NCBI GenBank assembly: GCA_947846985.1
Contig: CANTUZ010000025.1
Location: 11,654,100 to 11,718,099 of the forward strand
Source of the DNA: Fratercula arctica
Lineage: Eukaryota > Chordata > Aves > Charadriiformes > Alcidae
Direction: 5' to 3'
Length of the DNA stretch: 64,000 nt
The notes beneath the pieces are model-generated. The model searched no databases, had not been told where the DNA came from, and was given only the letters and a program-made list of their open reading frames with translations. A program made the translations under genes and the position numbers. Shown piece by piece: positions 43,177 through 60,033 of this stretch (its first letter is position 1; every line of letters begins with the position of its first letter).

Positions 43177-46100
43177 TCATTGGCTATTCTCACCCAAAAT
43201 CAAGTCCCCATGAGGTACACATCGGACTTCCCCATCCTGCCGCATCACCCACCAAGTGCACCCAGGTCCTTGGGCAAAAGCAATCCCACGGATGGGTTTG
43301 CCTTTGCCTGAGGCAGGACTAACCCAGACTGTCTTCCCCAACATATTCTTCATGTGCACTACGGGGACCTTATCCCCTTCTACAGTACGTGGAAGTTTTG
43401 ACTGGGCAGGGCCAGCCCGATTGGTAGATCCCCTGGTATTAACTAGCCAGGTAGCCTTTGCTAAATGTGCATCCCAATGTTTTAAGGTCCCACCACCCAT
43501 TGCTCTCAGTGTAGTTTTTAACAGTCCATTGTACCGTTCTATCTTCCCAGAGGCTGGTGCATGATAGGGGATGTGTTATACCCACTCAGTGCCATGCTCT
43601 TTGGCCCAGGTGTCTATGAGGCTGTTTCGGAAATGAGTCCCGTTGTCCAACTCAATTCTCTCTGGGGTACCATGTCGCCACAGGACTTGCTTTTCAAGGC
43701 CCAGGATAGTATTCCGGGCAGTGGCATGGGGCACAGGGTACGTTTCCAGCCATCCGGTGGTTGCTTCCACCATTGTGAGCACATAGCGCTTGCCTTGACG
43801 GGTTCGTGGCAGTGTGATATAATCAATCTGCCAGGCCTCCCCATATTTATATTTCAACCATCGTCCTCCATACCAAAGAGGCTTCAAACGCTTGGCTTGC
43901 TTGATTGCAGCGCATGTCTCACATTCATGGATGACCTGTGCAATAGTGTCCATGGTCAAGTCCACCCCTCGGTCACGAGCCCATCTATATGTTGCATCTC
44001 TTCCTTGGTGGCCTGAGGTGTCATGGGCCCACCGAGCTATGAATAGTTCACCCTTACGTTGCCAATCCAGATCCACCTGAGCCACTTCAATCCTGGCAGC
44101 CCGATCCACCTGCTGGTTGTTCTGATGTTCCTCCGTGGCCCGATTCTTCGGTACGTGGGCATCTACGTGGCGTACTTTCACAACCAGATTCTCTATCCGG
44201 GCAGCAATATCTTGCCAAAATTCAGCAGCCCAGATGGGTTTGCCTCTGCGCTGCCAGTTGCCCTGCTTCCACTGCTGTAACCACCCCCACAGAGCATTTG
44301 CCACCATCCATGAGTCAGTGTAGAGATGAAGTACTGGCCATTTTTCTCGCTCGGCGATGTCCAAAGCCAGCTGAATGGCTTTCACCTCTGCAAACTGGCT
44401 CGATTCACCTTGTCCTTCACTGGCTTCTGCAACTTGTCCTGTAGGACTCCACACAGCAGCCTTCCACTTTCGATGCTTTCCCACAATCCGGCAGGACCCA
44501 TCAGTGAACAGGGCATATTGCTTCTCATTTTCTGGCAGTTTATTATATGGTGGGGCCTCTTCCGCACGCGTCACCTCCTCCTCTGGTGACATTCCAAAAT
44601 CCTTGCCTTCTGGCCAGTCCATGATCACTTCCAGAATTCCTGGGCGACTGGGGTTTCCCATTTGAGTTTGCTGTGCGATCAGTGCAATCCACTTACTCCA
44701 TGTAGCATCAGTTGCATGATGTGTGGTGGGGACCCTTTCTTTGAACATCCAACCCAGCACCGGCAGTCGAGGTGCTAAGAGGAGCTGCGCTTCTGTACCA
44801 ACCACCTCCGAAGCAGCTCCAACCCCTTCATATGCTGCCAATATCTCCTTTTCTGTTGGAGTGTAGCGCGCTTCGGATCCTCTGTATCTCCGACTCCAAA
44901 ACCCTAGGGGTCGACCTCGGGTCTCCCCTGGTGCCTTCTGCCAGAGGCTCCGGGTAGGGCCATTCTCCCCGGCTGCGGTGTAGAGCACATTTTTCACATC
45001 TTGTCCTGCCCGGACTGGCCCCAGGGCCACTGCATGGACTATTTCCTGTTTGATTTGTTCAAAAGCTTGTCGTTGCTCAGGACCCCATTTAAAATCGTTC
45101 TTCTTCCGGGTTACTTGATACAGAGGGCTTACAATCAGACTGTAATCTGGGATATGCATCCTCCAAAAACCCACAATGCCTAAGAAAGCTTGTGTTTCCT
45201 TTTTGCTAGTTGGTGGAGACATAGCTGCTATTTTGTTGATCACATCCATTGGGATTTGGCGGCGTCCATCTTGCCATTTTATTCCTAAGAACTGGATCTC
45301 CTGTGCAGGTCCCTTGACCTTACTTCGTATTATGGCAAAACCAGCTTTCAGAAGGATTCGGACTATTTTATCCCCTTTCTCAAAAACTTCTTCGGCTGTG
45401 TTTCCCCATACAATGATGTCATCAATGTACTGCAGATGTTCTGGAGCTTCACCCTGTTCCAGTGCAGTCTGGATCAGTCCATGGCAAATGGTGGGGCTGT
45501 GTTTCCGCCCCTGGGGCAGTCGATTCCAGGTGTACTGGATGCCCCTCCAAGTGAAAGCAAACTGTGGCCTGCACTCTGCTGCCAAAGGGATTGAGAAGAA
45601 TGCATTCGCTATATCAATCACGGCATACCACTTGGCTGCCTTGGACTCCAGTTCATACTGGAGTTCTAGCATGTCCATCACAGGAGCGCTCAGCGGTGGC
45701 GTGACATCATTCAGGCCACGATAGTCTACAGTTAGCCTCCACTCTCCATTGGATTTTCGCACCGGCCATATAGGACTGTTAAAAGGCGAGCGAGTCTTGC
45801 TGATCACTCCTTGAACCTCTAGTTGACGAATCAGCTTATGGATGGGAATCAGAGAGTCTCGGTTAGTGCAATATTGCCACCGATGCACCGTTGTGGTAGC
45901 AATTGGCACCTGCTGTTCTTCGACCCTCAACAACCCCACAACAGAAGAGTCCTCCGAGAGACCAGGCAAGGGAGACAACTGTTTAACTTCCTCCGCCTCC
46001 AAGGCAGCTATGCCAAAGGCCCACCGATACCCCTTTGGGTCCTTAAAATACCCTCTCCTGAGGTAATCTATACCAAGGACGCATGGAGCATCTGGGCCAG

Positions 46101-46362
46101 TCACAATGGGATGCTTTTGCCACTCATTCCCAGTTAGGCTCACTTCAGCCTCCAGTACAGTCAACTCTTGGGATCCCCCTGTGACCCTAGAAATACAAAT
46201 GGGTTCTGCCCCTCTATAGCTTGATGGTAACAGAGTACACTGTGCTCCTGTGTCCACTAGAGCCTTATACTCCTGTGGGTCTGATGTGCCAGGCCATTGA
46301 ATCCACACTGTCCAAAAAACCCGGTTGTCCCTTTCCTCCACCTGGCTGGAGGCAGGGCCCCT
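43177..46362 (-). pseudogene. Unit C pro-pol, integrase split by the same TAA
   Basis: 921 codons from GTG 46341 to TAA 43576-43578, then the same frame to 43177. In the RT segment it is identical to unit A (FFSIPL, ECRPQF, NRLPQGRK, GPTRSLW), but at the start it has the Phe of unit B. All protease, RT, RNase H and first two integrase catalytic positions are kept. Confidence 0.93.
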
Positions 46363-48409
46363 CTAATACTGGTCATGGTATCCGGTACTCACTTCTTGCA
46401 GAAATGACTTGGAGGTTCCTTCAAGAGGATCAGAAGCAAGATCAGGCCTTATGCTCTGTCTGGGCAACGACCCACTGGAAACTGGGGCGGCACTTTTCCT
46501 GGAGGGATCTCCTTTTGTGGTTGTCCTTCCTTGCAACTCCTGTACCCGTGCCCGCAGGATCCAAGTAGGTTGTCCATCCCACTTCCTCATGTCCTCTCCA
46601 TGGTCTCGCAGGTAGAACCACAGGGTGCCTCGTGGTGTGTACCCTTTGTACTCTCTCTCTTGAGTGGGGAAATGCCTGCTTCTAATAGCTGAGATGCTGG
46701 CCTGTACAGGTGGGGAGTAGGACATATTCTCTTCAAGTTGCTGAACCTTCCGGGACAGTTTCTCCACAGCTGAGACAAGGGGGGAAGAGAGGCTTTCTTC
46801 ATATCGCCGGAGCCGGCCAGCCACCTCATCCACCATTGGTCCCTCTTCACCTTTCCATTCCATTACTGCCAGTGAGTTGGCATATGATGATGATGTGCTC
46901 CATACAAACTTCTGCCACATGGGCCTTGTGCATTGCACCTCATCAGGGTCTGTGGGCAAGTCTGTGTTGTCCAAGTCATAATAAATCATCTCCCGCACGG
47001 CTAATTCTCTCAGGTACTGGATACCTCTTTCCATGGTGGTCCATTTGCTTGGTTGGCATACAACATCTTCACTGAAGGGGTACCTCTCCCTCACGCCTGA
47101 CAGGAGTCGTTTCCAGAGGCTGAGGGCTTGGGTCTTCTTTCCAATTGCCTTGTCAATGCCGCCTTCCCTAGACAGGGATCCCAACTGCCTGGCTTCCCTA
47201 CCCTCTAGTCCCAGGCTACTGGCCCCATTATCCCAACACCGAAGCAGCCAGGTGACAATGTGCTCGCCTGAAAGTCGGCTAAAATCTTTTCGCATATCGC
47301 GCAGCTCACTCAGGGATAGGGATCGGGTAATTATCTCTGGTTCTGCCTCTTCCTCCTGTCCTTGTGATGGCCCTGGTTCATCGTCATCTCTTACTATGCG
47401 AACCGATTTCTTTGTGTACTTCTTCTTTTGTATGGGGGCAATGGATACTGGCACGGGTTGGTTCCCTGGTTCAGCAGCAGTGGCTGTCACCGGGGTTGCA
47501 GTAGCTGCAGTGGCTGCCACAGGGGTTGCGGTAGCCGCAGTGTCTGTCGCAGGGGTTGCGGTAGCCGCAGTGCCCGTCGCAGGGGTCGCAGTAGCCGCAG
47601 TGCCCGTCGCAGGGGTCGCAGTAGCCGCAGTGCCCGTCGCAGCAGCACCTGCCACAGGGGCCGCAGCAGCCGCAGCGCCTGCCGCAGGGGCCGCAGTGCC
47701 TGCTGGTCTGGTCTCTGTCTCTTTCTCCTGAGGGTGCTGCATAGCACTGAGCAGTGCCTGGTAGACACTAGCCAGGGCCCAGCACAGTGCGGTGAGTTGT
47801 GCCTCTCTAGAATAGCCACAGCATTTTCCCTTCAGATATTCTACTACTCTATCAGGGTCCTGTAATTGTTCAGGGGTGAAGTCCCAGACCATTGGAGGTG
47901 AGAAGTTCTCTAAGTACCTGCCCATGTTCTCCCACCTGCCATGCCACCCCTGACTGTCCAGCCTTGGAGCAGATCTCTGGGTGGTAGTCTTAAATAGTTG
48001 TTTAACCCTAAACGAGACCTGGAACATATTCAGCAAACATAACACTAGGAACATGCTGGTTTGAGCATCCCAAGGATATTCAAAATTCCCAAAAGCTGTT
48101 ATACCTGACTCAAAGGAGAAAAGGGAGGCAAAAGAGCTGGGGAAAGTGTCTCCCCCTGTTTCCCCCATAGACTGGGTGTAATTATTAATGAATTCTGAGA
48201 GGTGGTGCCCAATGTACGGACAGGACAGCAATACCACATAAACACCCCAAAATAACCATCTAACAAGTGATATCATCATATCATAAGCCGATATTGCACA
48301 GGACAGTAAAATGATAATCCTCATCCCCCTCCCAGAAGTAACAAATATCATCACAGGGAGTGCATAAAACATAGGAATTTACATAACACAGCCATGAGAA
48401 CAAACTAAG
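46363..48409 (-). pseudogene. Unit C gag-like frame with 5' frameshift
   Basis: The main frame runs from an internal ATG at 48372 to TAG 46363 (669 codons). A 2-bp loss near 48370 (AAAACATAGG against AAAACACATAGG in units A and B) puts the usual ATG out of frame, so the first hydrophobic residues are lost or start internally. The rest is intact and the repeat is at full length. Private changes include Gly for Glu in TAFENF, Met for Thr in GPTVDE and Gln for Arg in SPPVRAS. As the 5'-most unit next to outer LTR4, it would be the one transcribed by that LTR. Confidence 0.85.
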
Positions 48410-48493
48410 CAACATAGTGACCAGTGACTATTTACCTAACAAATTCATTTTTTCAAGCTCTAGTTGGATTCTGTCATTGTCTCAACCCTTCGA

Positions 48494-48511
48494 GCCCCAC
48501 GTTGGGCGCCA
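48494..48511 (-). promoter_or_regulatory. Primer binding site, tRNA-Lys1,2 type (unit C)
   Basis: Same 18-mer and same nine-base gap to the LTR at 48521. Confidence 0.92.
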
Positions 48512-48520
48512 AATAAGGAC

Positions 48521-48856
48521 TGTTGTGGTTTGGCCTCAGATGGCAACAAAAAACCACGTGTGGCTCGCTCAGCACTTCCCGGTACGGGAAGGATCAGAAG
48601 AAAAAGGCAAAACTCTTGGGTTGAGACAAAGGCAGTTTAACAGAACAGCAAAGGGAACAAGAAAACAACAACAATAACACCGACAGAGAAATATACAAAC
48701 GCGATTACGGAACCGCCGCTCCCCGCCGGTCCGGCCCCTGGACGCGCCAGCTGGCTCCAAACCCGACTGTCTGCCCCCTCCCTCCTTTTAATCTCAGGGT
48801 GGGCGTGGCTCACATGGCATGGAATACTTAACCCTGTCCCTGCTGGAACCAGGACA
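48521..48856 (-). repeat. LTR4 (outermost 5' LTR of array)
   Basis: 336 bp. Mostly like LTR2 and LTR3 but with private changes (CCAGCTGGCTCC, AACCCGACTGTCTGC, CCTGCTGGAACC). Together with LTR1 it is one of the two diverged outer LTRs. Confidence 0.95.
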
Positions 48857-49585
48857 GTGTGCCAGCATGGGAGGTTTTCAGTGTTTGGCTGTGGGTTGTA
48901 GGTCCACTGCAGACTGTGCTTGTAACCAGCTATCTATCTCCTTCTCAGCCTCCCTGATGCTAAACAGCCTCCTCACTGACCCCTGCAGCTCAGCCACCTG
49001 CTGCAGGAGGTCCTTCACCTGGGCACACCTTTTGAAGGCAGGTGTGCCACCTTTCCCTGCTCCGGGAGAAAGGTCAAGGCACCTCCTGCAGTCTGAAGTC
49101 TGCACAGCAGCGTCTTCCTTCGGCAGTTACGCCTGGGTGGAGGCATCGGCCACCGCTGGGGTGAATGATGCAGAGCCCCGAGCCCGAGCTGCAGCCTTTG
49201 CTGTCAGACGAGTGCCCACCTTTCTGCCTTGAGTGCCCTTGACCCGTGCAGATGGTCACAGAATGGTACTCAACCAGTAGAATATGCCTCCTTCAAAGAG
49301 CCACCCTTCCACACAAACTGACGCGCCACGTCCTATTTATCCGCCCTAGTTGCTCACGTTCCCTAGGGTGCTTTTTTATAGGCGGGGGGGGTGGGGGGTG
49401 GTCACCGTTGCTTTGGCAACGCCCACGCCTGGTTAGCGCCTCCCGTGAGAGCTGCTGGCTCCTAGCGTGTCTCTCCGCTGTCCTGGCGTGTCCCTACCTC
49501 AGGAAAACCACCTGTGCGCCGAGCTCTGCCGCTCCACTGACGGGTCGGCCCAGCTCCGGAGTAGCTTCCCTTGGCGATTGACTTT
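48857..49585 (-). mobile_element. CR1 5' segment (ORF1 N-terminus and GC-rich 5' region)
   Basis: Starts with the right target duplication GTGTG (48857-48861). The minus frame at 48878-49105 encodes a Leu/Glu/Gln-rich helical stretch (VKDLLQQVAELQGSVRRL) like CR1 ORF1 N-termini. A similar segment is in the second CR1 near 54100-54230. From about 49260 the sequence is GC-rich with a G-run block (49383-49401) and is probably the 5' UTR/promoter of this LINE. The exact 5' end near 49585 is uncertain. Confidence 0.75.
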
Positions 49586-50796
49586 TGTGTGGCTTTGGTT
49601 AGCCATCGTTACATGACTACTCACTGTGCTCGTTAAACGTAAAAGTCAATCTGAAATCAAGCAATGATTTTTTTAGGAGTGAGCTTCTGATACATGTATA
49701 TCTCTTGTGATTATTTCCTAGTTGTTTTCCACTCATTTTCAGGGTCCCTTGGAGAAGCCTATTCTTCCAAAACAGCTTTGTGAAATATTTTGGTCAATAG
49801 CATTGTAAAAGTGCTGTGGTAATTGTACCTATAGATCATAGTAGCAGTGATATATTAATTTAGTGGTTCCTTCTGTATGGTAATTCTAGATTATTGAAAA
49901 GGAATCTAACACAGCAATAAGCCTATTATGTGAATTAAAAAAATGAGAAGAGAAATTTGGAAGTTTGTGCAAGCGTACAGATATGGTGAATACCATCACA
50001 TGCTAAGCAAGAATAGAGTCTGGATAAAACTGAATATTTATAGCAATTAATATTCACATTTATTGTAAAATTGAAAATGTGTAAGACAAATCACATTGTG
50101 GTACATGAGGAATTACTTGAACAGTATATTTTATGCAGTTTCCAAGTACCAGTTAAAGGTACCTTTCTACTCTCTCAAATGATAGTCAAACCTAATCTCT
50201 GTAGGTTTACCTTGGAATAACGGATTTAAAAACTGGGAATTCTCATGCCACTCTCCCTTTAGTGTGTTTTACAGTTACAGTTAATTATTTATATTCTGAG
50301 ATCAGCAATTTGTAAACTGAGAAATATTTTCAGTGATAAATTTGAAACAAACCTGGATCATTTGGAGAATACAACAAGAGACCTTTGAAATATAATGTAA
50401 TCCATATGCTCTGTGAAAGTCTAGCAAAAAATAAACTTGTGTTTCTGAAATGTTTTGTGCCCAGTTAAATTATTATTATTGTTGATAGCCATGAACCTTT
50501 ACCAAGATAAGGGTGTTTGTCACATTCCAGGAGGCTTGTGCTAGTGTGATGCGAGTGGCCTGAAGTCAGTGCTGTGCTGGTGGCATGTCCACCGTGTGTC
50601 CACTACCCGGGGCCTCACTGCAACAAAGGGCTGGAGCAGGCAGAGAGTTGTGGAGCCATTGCCGCCTCTGGTCTTCTAGAAAGTCTAGTGAGTCCATGGG
50701 GAACAGTTGTTAACTGGTTTCTGTGCCTCTCCAGGTCAAGTTTAGCTGAACAGATCATGCTGCCTTGCTTACCTTGAATGTTAAAAAAAAATATTT
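49586..50796. other. Intronic sequence, no feature seen
   Basis: AT-rich intron with a slightly GC-richer part near 50530-50760. No exon or repeat recognised. Confidence 0.55.
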
Positions 50797-53700
50797 TCAG
50801 TTGGAAGGGACCTATGATGATCATCTAGTCCAACTGCCTGACTACTTCAGGGCTAACCAAAAGTTAAAGCATGTTATTAAGGGCATTGTCCAAATGCCTC
50901 TTAAACACTGACAGCCATGGGGCATCAACCACCTCTCTAGGAAGCCTGTTCCAGGGTTTGACCACCCTCTCAGTAAAGAAATGCTTCCTAATGTCAAGTC
51001 TGAACCTCCCCTGACGCAGCTTTGAACCATTACCATACATCCTGTCACTGGATACCAGGGAGAAGAAAACACCTCCATCCCCACTTCCCCTCCATAGGAA
51101 GCTGTAGAGAGCAATGAGGTCACCCCTTTTCTCCAAACTAGACAAACCCAGAGTCCTCAGCCCTTCCTCATAGGACATGCCTTCCAGCCCTTTCACCAGC
51201 TTTGTTGCCCTCCCCTGGATGTGTTCAAGTACCCTAACAGCCTTGTTAAATTGTGGGACCCAGAACTGCACACAGTACTCAAGGTGAGGCCGCACCAACG
51301 ATGAATACAGCGGGATAATCACCTCCTTTGACCAGCTGGTTATACTGTGTTTAATACACCCCAGAATGCAGTTTGCCCTCTTGGCTGCCAGGGCACGCTG
51401 CTGACTCATATTGAGCCTGCTGTCAACCAGCACTCCCAGATCCCTCTCTGCAGGGCTGCTCTCCAGCCATTCCTCTTCCAATTTATACTCGTGCCTGGTG
51501 TTAATCTGTCCCAGGTGCAGAATCTGGCATTTGTTCTTGTTAAATGTCATCCCACTGATGATTGTCCAATGCTCTGATCTATCTAGATTCCCCTGCAAGG
51601 CCTCTCATCCATCGAAAGAGCCAACAGCACCTCCCAGTTTAGTATCATCAGAAAACTTGCTAATGGTGCATTCAATTCCTGCACTCAGATCATTGATAAA
51701 AATATTGAAATGAACCGGCACTTCTTGTAAATTGGAATAATGTTGGCTAGCTTCCAGTCAGGAGGGACCTCCCCAGACTCCCAAGAGTCCTGCCATAGCA
51801 TCCACTAGCTCCTTCAGTACTCTGGGATGAATCCCATCAGGCCCCATGGACTTATGAACATTCAGCTGATACAGCTGATCCCTTACAATTTCAGTTTCCA
51901 CAAATGGAAAGTCACTGCTTCCACAGGCATGGTCCTCCAACTCAGAGGACCGTGCAGCCCGAGGTCTATCAGCATTATTAAAGACCAAGGCAAAAAAAAA
52001 AAAAGCATTGAATGCCTCTGCTTTTTCTTCATCCCTATTTGTCAGGTGACCATCTTCAACAAGTATCTGTCCAATGTTTTCTTTAGATCTCCTCTTGCTA
52101 TTAACATACTTTAAAAAAGCTTTTCTTGTTGCCTGACACAACACCGGCCAGTTTCAACTCTAGTTGAGCTTTGGCCTTTCATGTCTTCTCCCTGCATGGA
52201 TGAACCACAGCTCTGTAATCTTCCTGCAAAGCCTGACCTTGCTTTCAGAGGTCATACAATTTCTTTTTCCTCTTGAGCTCCACGAAGAGTTCCCTGTTCA
52301 GCCGAGCTGGTCTTCTGCCCCGCTTGCTGGACTTACAACAGACACAGTGGTATTGCCTCTGCCTGTGCTTTTAGAAGGTGGTTCTTAAAAACTGACTAGC
52401 ACTCATGGACCCCTAAGGCCTCAAAAGCAGATTCCCAGGGTACTTTACTAAATAGCTCCCTGAATAGCTAAAAAGTTTGCTCTCTTGAAATCCAGGGTAG
52501 CAATTCTGCTGACTTTTTTCCCTCATTACACTGAAAAATTTAAACTCAACCATTTCACGATCACTGTGGCCAAGACAGCCACCGACCATCGCATCTCTAT
52601 TTACTAACAACAAGTCCAGGAGGGCATCTTTCCTAGTTGGGTCACTGAGTACTTGTGACAAGAAATTATCTTCCACAAGCTTCAGGAATTTCCCAGACTT
52701 GCTCCTCACAGCAGTATGGTATTCCCAGTTGATGTCTGGGAAGTTGAAGTCTCCTATAAGGACAAGGGCTATTGATCCAGAGATTTCTCCTAATTGCCTA
52801 TAGAATAACTCATCAGTGCTATCATCCTGGCTGGGTGATTAATAGTAGACACCCACTATGACATCTGCTTTGTTTTCTGTCCCCTAATCCTCACCCAGAG
52901 GCTCTCAACCAGATCATTGCTAACTCTAAGGCCTGTGCAGTCAAACCTCTCCCTTACATGAAGTGAAATTCCTTCACCTCACCTGCCCTGCCTATCCCTC
53001 CTGAACAGCCTGTATTCCTCCATCCCAGCACTCCAATTGTGGGATTCCTTCCACCAAGTCTCGCTAACACTAATGACATCGTAGCTCTGTGAACAGATCA
53101 AGGCTTCCAGTTCATCCTGTTTGTTTCTCAGTACTGTGTGTGTTGGTGTACAAGCATTTCAGATGTGCTCCTAAGCACTCAGTGCTTCCTGGAGCAGTGC
53201 AAATGCTGCCATTAGCATTGCCACCCTCAAGGGATGCTATGCCAACCCTTGGTTTACCTTCAGCTCTCCTGATGGTATCCCCTTTCCCCACCAATTCTAG
53301 TTTAAAGCCCTCTCACTCAGTCCTGCCAGCTTATGAGCAAAGATGCATTTTCCCCATCGGGACAGGTGGATGCCATCAGGCCCCAGCATACCTCATGTTT
53401 CAAAGACTCTTCCATGGTTATAAAAAACAAAGGTCTGCCAGAGGCACCAGTCCTGGAACCAGGTATTGATGTCTTGGGCGTGCCTGTTTCTTCCAAAGTT
53501 TTTCTCCATTACTAGGAGGATTGAGGAAAACACTACCTGTGCTCCTGAATCTTTTAGCATCCTTCACAGGGCCCTGAAATCTCTTTTGATCAACCTTGGA
53601 CTTCTTGTTGCGACATCATTAGTACCCACATGAAAGAGTAGGAGTGGGTAATAGTCTGAAGGCTTTAGTAAGCTTGTCAGTCATCTGGTGAGATTCCTGA

Positions 53701-54670
53701 TTTGGGCCCCAGGGAGGCAGCAAGCTTCCCTTAAAAGAAGGTCTGGTCTGCAAATGGGTGCCTCTGTTCCGCTAAGGAGGGAGTCACCTATGACCATAAC
53801 TCAGTGCTGTTTCTTTTCAGCACTAGTCTTAATACAGGTCTTGTTGCGAGGTGTTGGTTGATCTGACCTTAGTGAGAGTACTTGCATAGGTTCCTCCTCT
53901 TCTATCTCATCCTGTCCTTTGTCTACTATACCCAGAGCCTCATACCTATTTTATAAAGTTATCTGAGAGGGTAAGGAGGGGTTTCTCTTACAGCTCCGTG
54001 CAGTAACTTGCTTCAACTCCTCCCTATCCCTTGTAATGTTGCTTTCCTCCTGGCACAAAGCAGATCCTGGACCTACCTCAGTAGCAGCCGTGCTGAGTTG
54101 GCTTGTGTGTAACAGATGGCAGAGCACAGTTCCATTAGTCGATCTCCTTCTCAGATGCTCCTTAGTCTGTCCACCTCCTCCTGCAACTCAGCCACCAGCC
54201 AGAGCAGTTTATCCACCTGGTCACACCACCCACAGGCTTGCTTACTTGCTATCACTCTCCACCTCCAGGAATATCCCTGCACACATCTCATAGCCAGAAA
54301 CCTAGGTGGTCACATGCTTTAACAGGAGCTCTGTCTGCATTGGTTCTCCTAAGTACTAGAAGCTCAGAAGCAGAGAACACCACTTTCTTTGCTGTATACC
54401 AACCCACTGGGAAATATATATGCTCATCAGTTGCAATTAGCTGGGCTGATTGTTTTAGCCTGTTTATGCTGCTGGGTACAGGCTCCACCTCTTGCTGACT
54501 TTTCCAATCAGTGGGTCTGGACTCAGTCACTTGGGGAATGCCTCTTGTTCAGCTGCAGTCTCTCCTTATCCTTGTGTATCCCTTGTGTGTCCCTCTCTGC
54601 TGTTTGCTGCCACCGCTGGTGTTCCTCATGCTGCTCTGGTGTCCATGTAGTTCTTGCAGTGTCTCCGTTA
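50797..54670 (-). mobile_element. Long CR1 LINE with internal deletion in RT
   Basis: The 3' end is near 50797 (TTCAGTTGGAAGGGACC on the plus strand). In order toward the 5' end it holds the RT C-terminus (50864-51598), the RT N-terminal region (51758-52144), endonuclease (52413 to about 53060, including LGHSDREMVEF), the ORF1 esterase region (about 53560-53800) and the ORF1 helical N-terminus (about 54100-54230). At about 51710-51730 the reading jumps from the region around the RT catalytic motif directly to the RT N-terminus, so roughly 0.4 kb coding fingers and palm is deleted. It is a different subfamily from the 25494 copy. All frames are broken. The 5' end is approximate. Confidence 0.87.
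50864..51598 (-). pseudogene. CR1 RT C-terminal region
   Basis: 244 codons ending at a stop at 50864, with LGVLVDSRLNMSQQRAL, HIQGRATKLVKGLEGMSYEEGLRTLGLSSL (split here only by reading) and [15 protein letters not shown]. The N-terminal RT block is separate at 51758-52144 ([20 protein letters not shown]) because of the internal deletion. No catalytic palm survives. Confidence 0.85.

Positions 54671-60033
<5,363 letters not shown>

Larger units (their letters stand above)
30639..48856 (-). mobile_element. Triplicated family-1 proviral array (four LTRs, three interiors)
   Basis: LTR1 30639-30975, LTR2 36605-36940, LTR3 42558-42893, LTR4 48521-48856. The periods are 5966, 5953 and 5963 bp. Each interior has gag, an in-frame stop, protease-RT-RNase H-integrase and no env. 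A single 5-bp duplication, GTGTG, flanks the entire block, and the CR1 host sequence is continuous across it. The interiors are almost identical, with a few substitutions, a repeat-length change in gag and a 2-bp deletion in unit C. The 5-bp duplication, Lys1,2 primer site, lack of env and absence of a Cys-His box in Gag suggest a class III (ERVL/spuma-like) affinity; this is inferred. Confidence 0.95.
25494..49585 (-). mobile_element. Near full-length CR1 LINE split by three LTR insertions
   Basis: The 3' end is at 25494 (AGAATCATAGAATGG), and the element proceeds on the minus strand up to a GC-rich 5' end near 49585. The CR1 pieces are 25494-27192, about 28117-28196, 28693-30638 and 48857-49585, about 4.4 kb together, close to full length for CR1. 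In order from 5': GC-rich 5' region, ORF1 with coiled-coil-like N-terminus (48.9-49.1 kb) and esterase, then ORF2 endonuclease and reverse transcriptase. Interruptions are the LTR at 27193-28116, the LTR at 28197-28692 and the proviral array at 30639-48856. Most CR1 copies in birds are short 3' fragments, so a copy reaching the 5' region is uncommon. Confidence 0.9.

Noticed and set aside
30639..48856. A CRISPR array or tandem gene family
   Set aside because: The repeats are retroviral LTRs of 336 bp with multi-kilobase coding interiors in a vertebrate genome.
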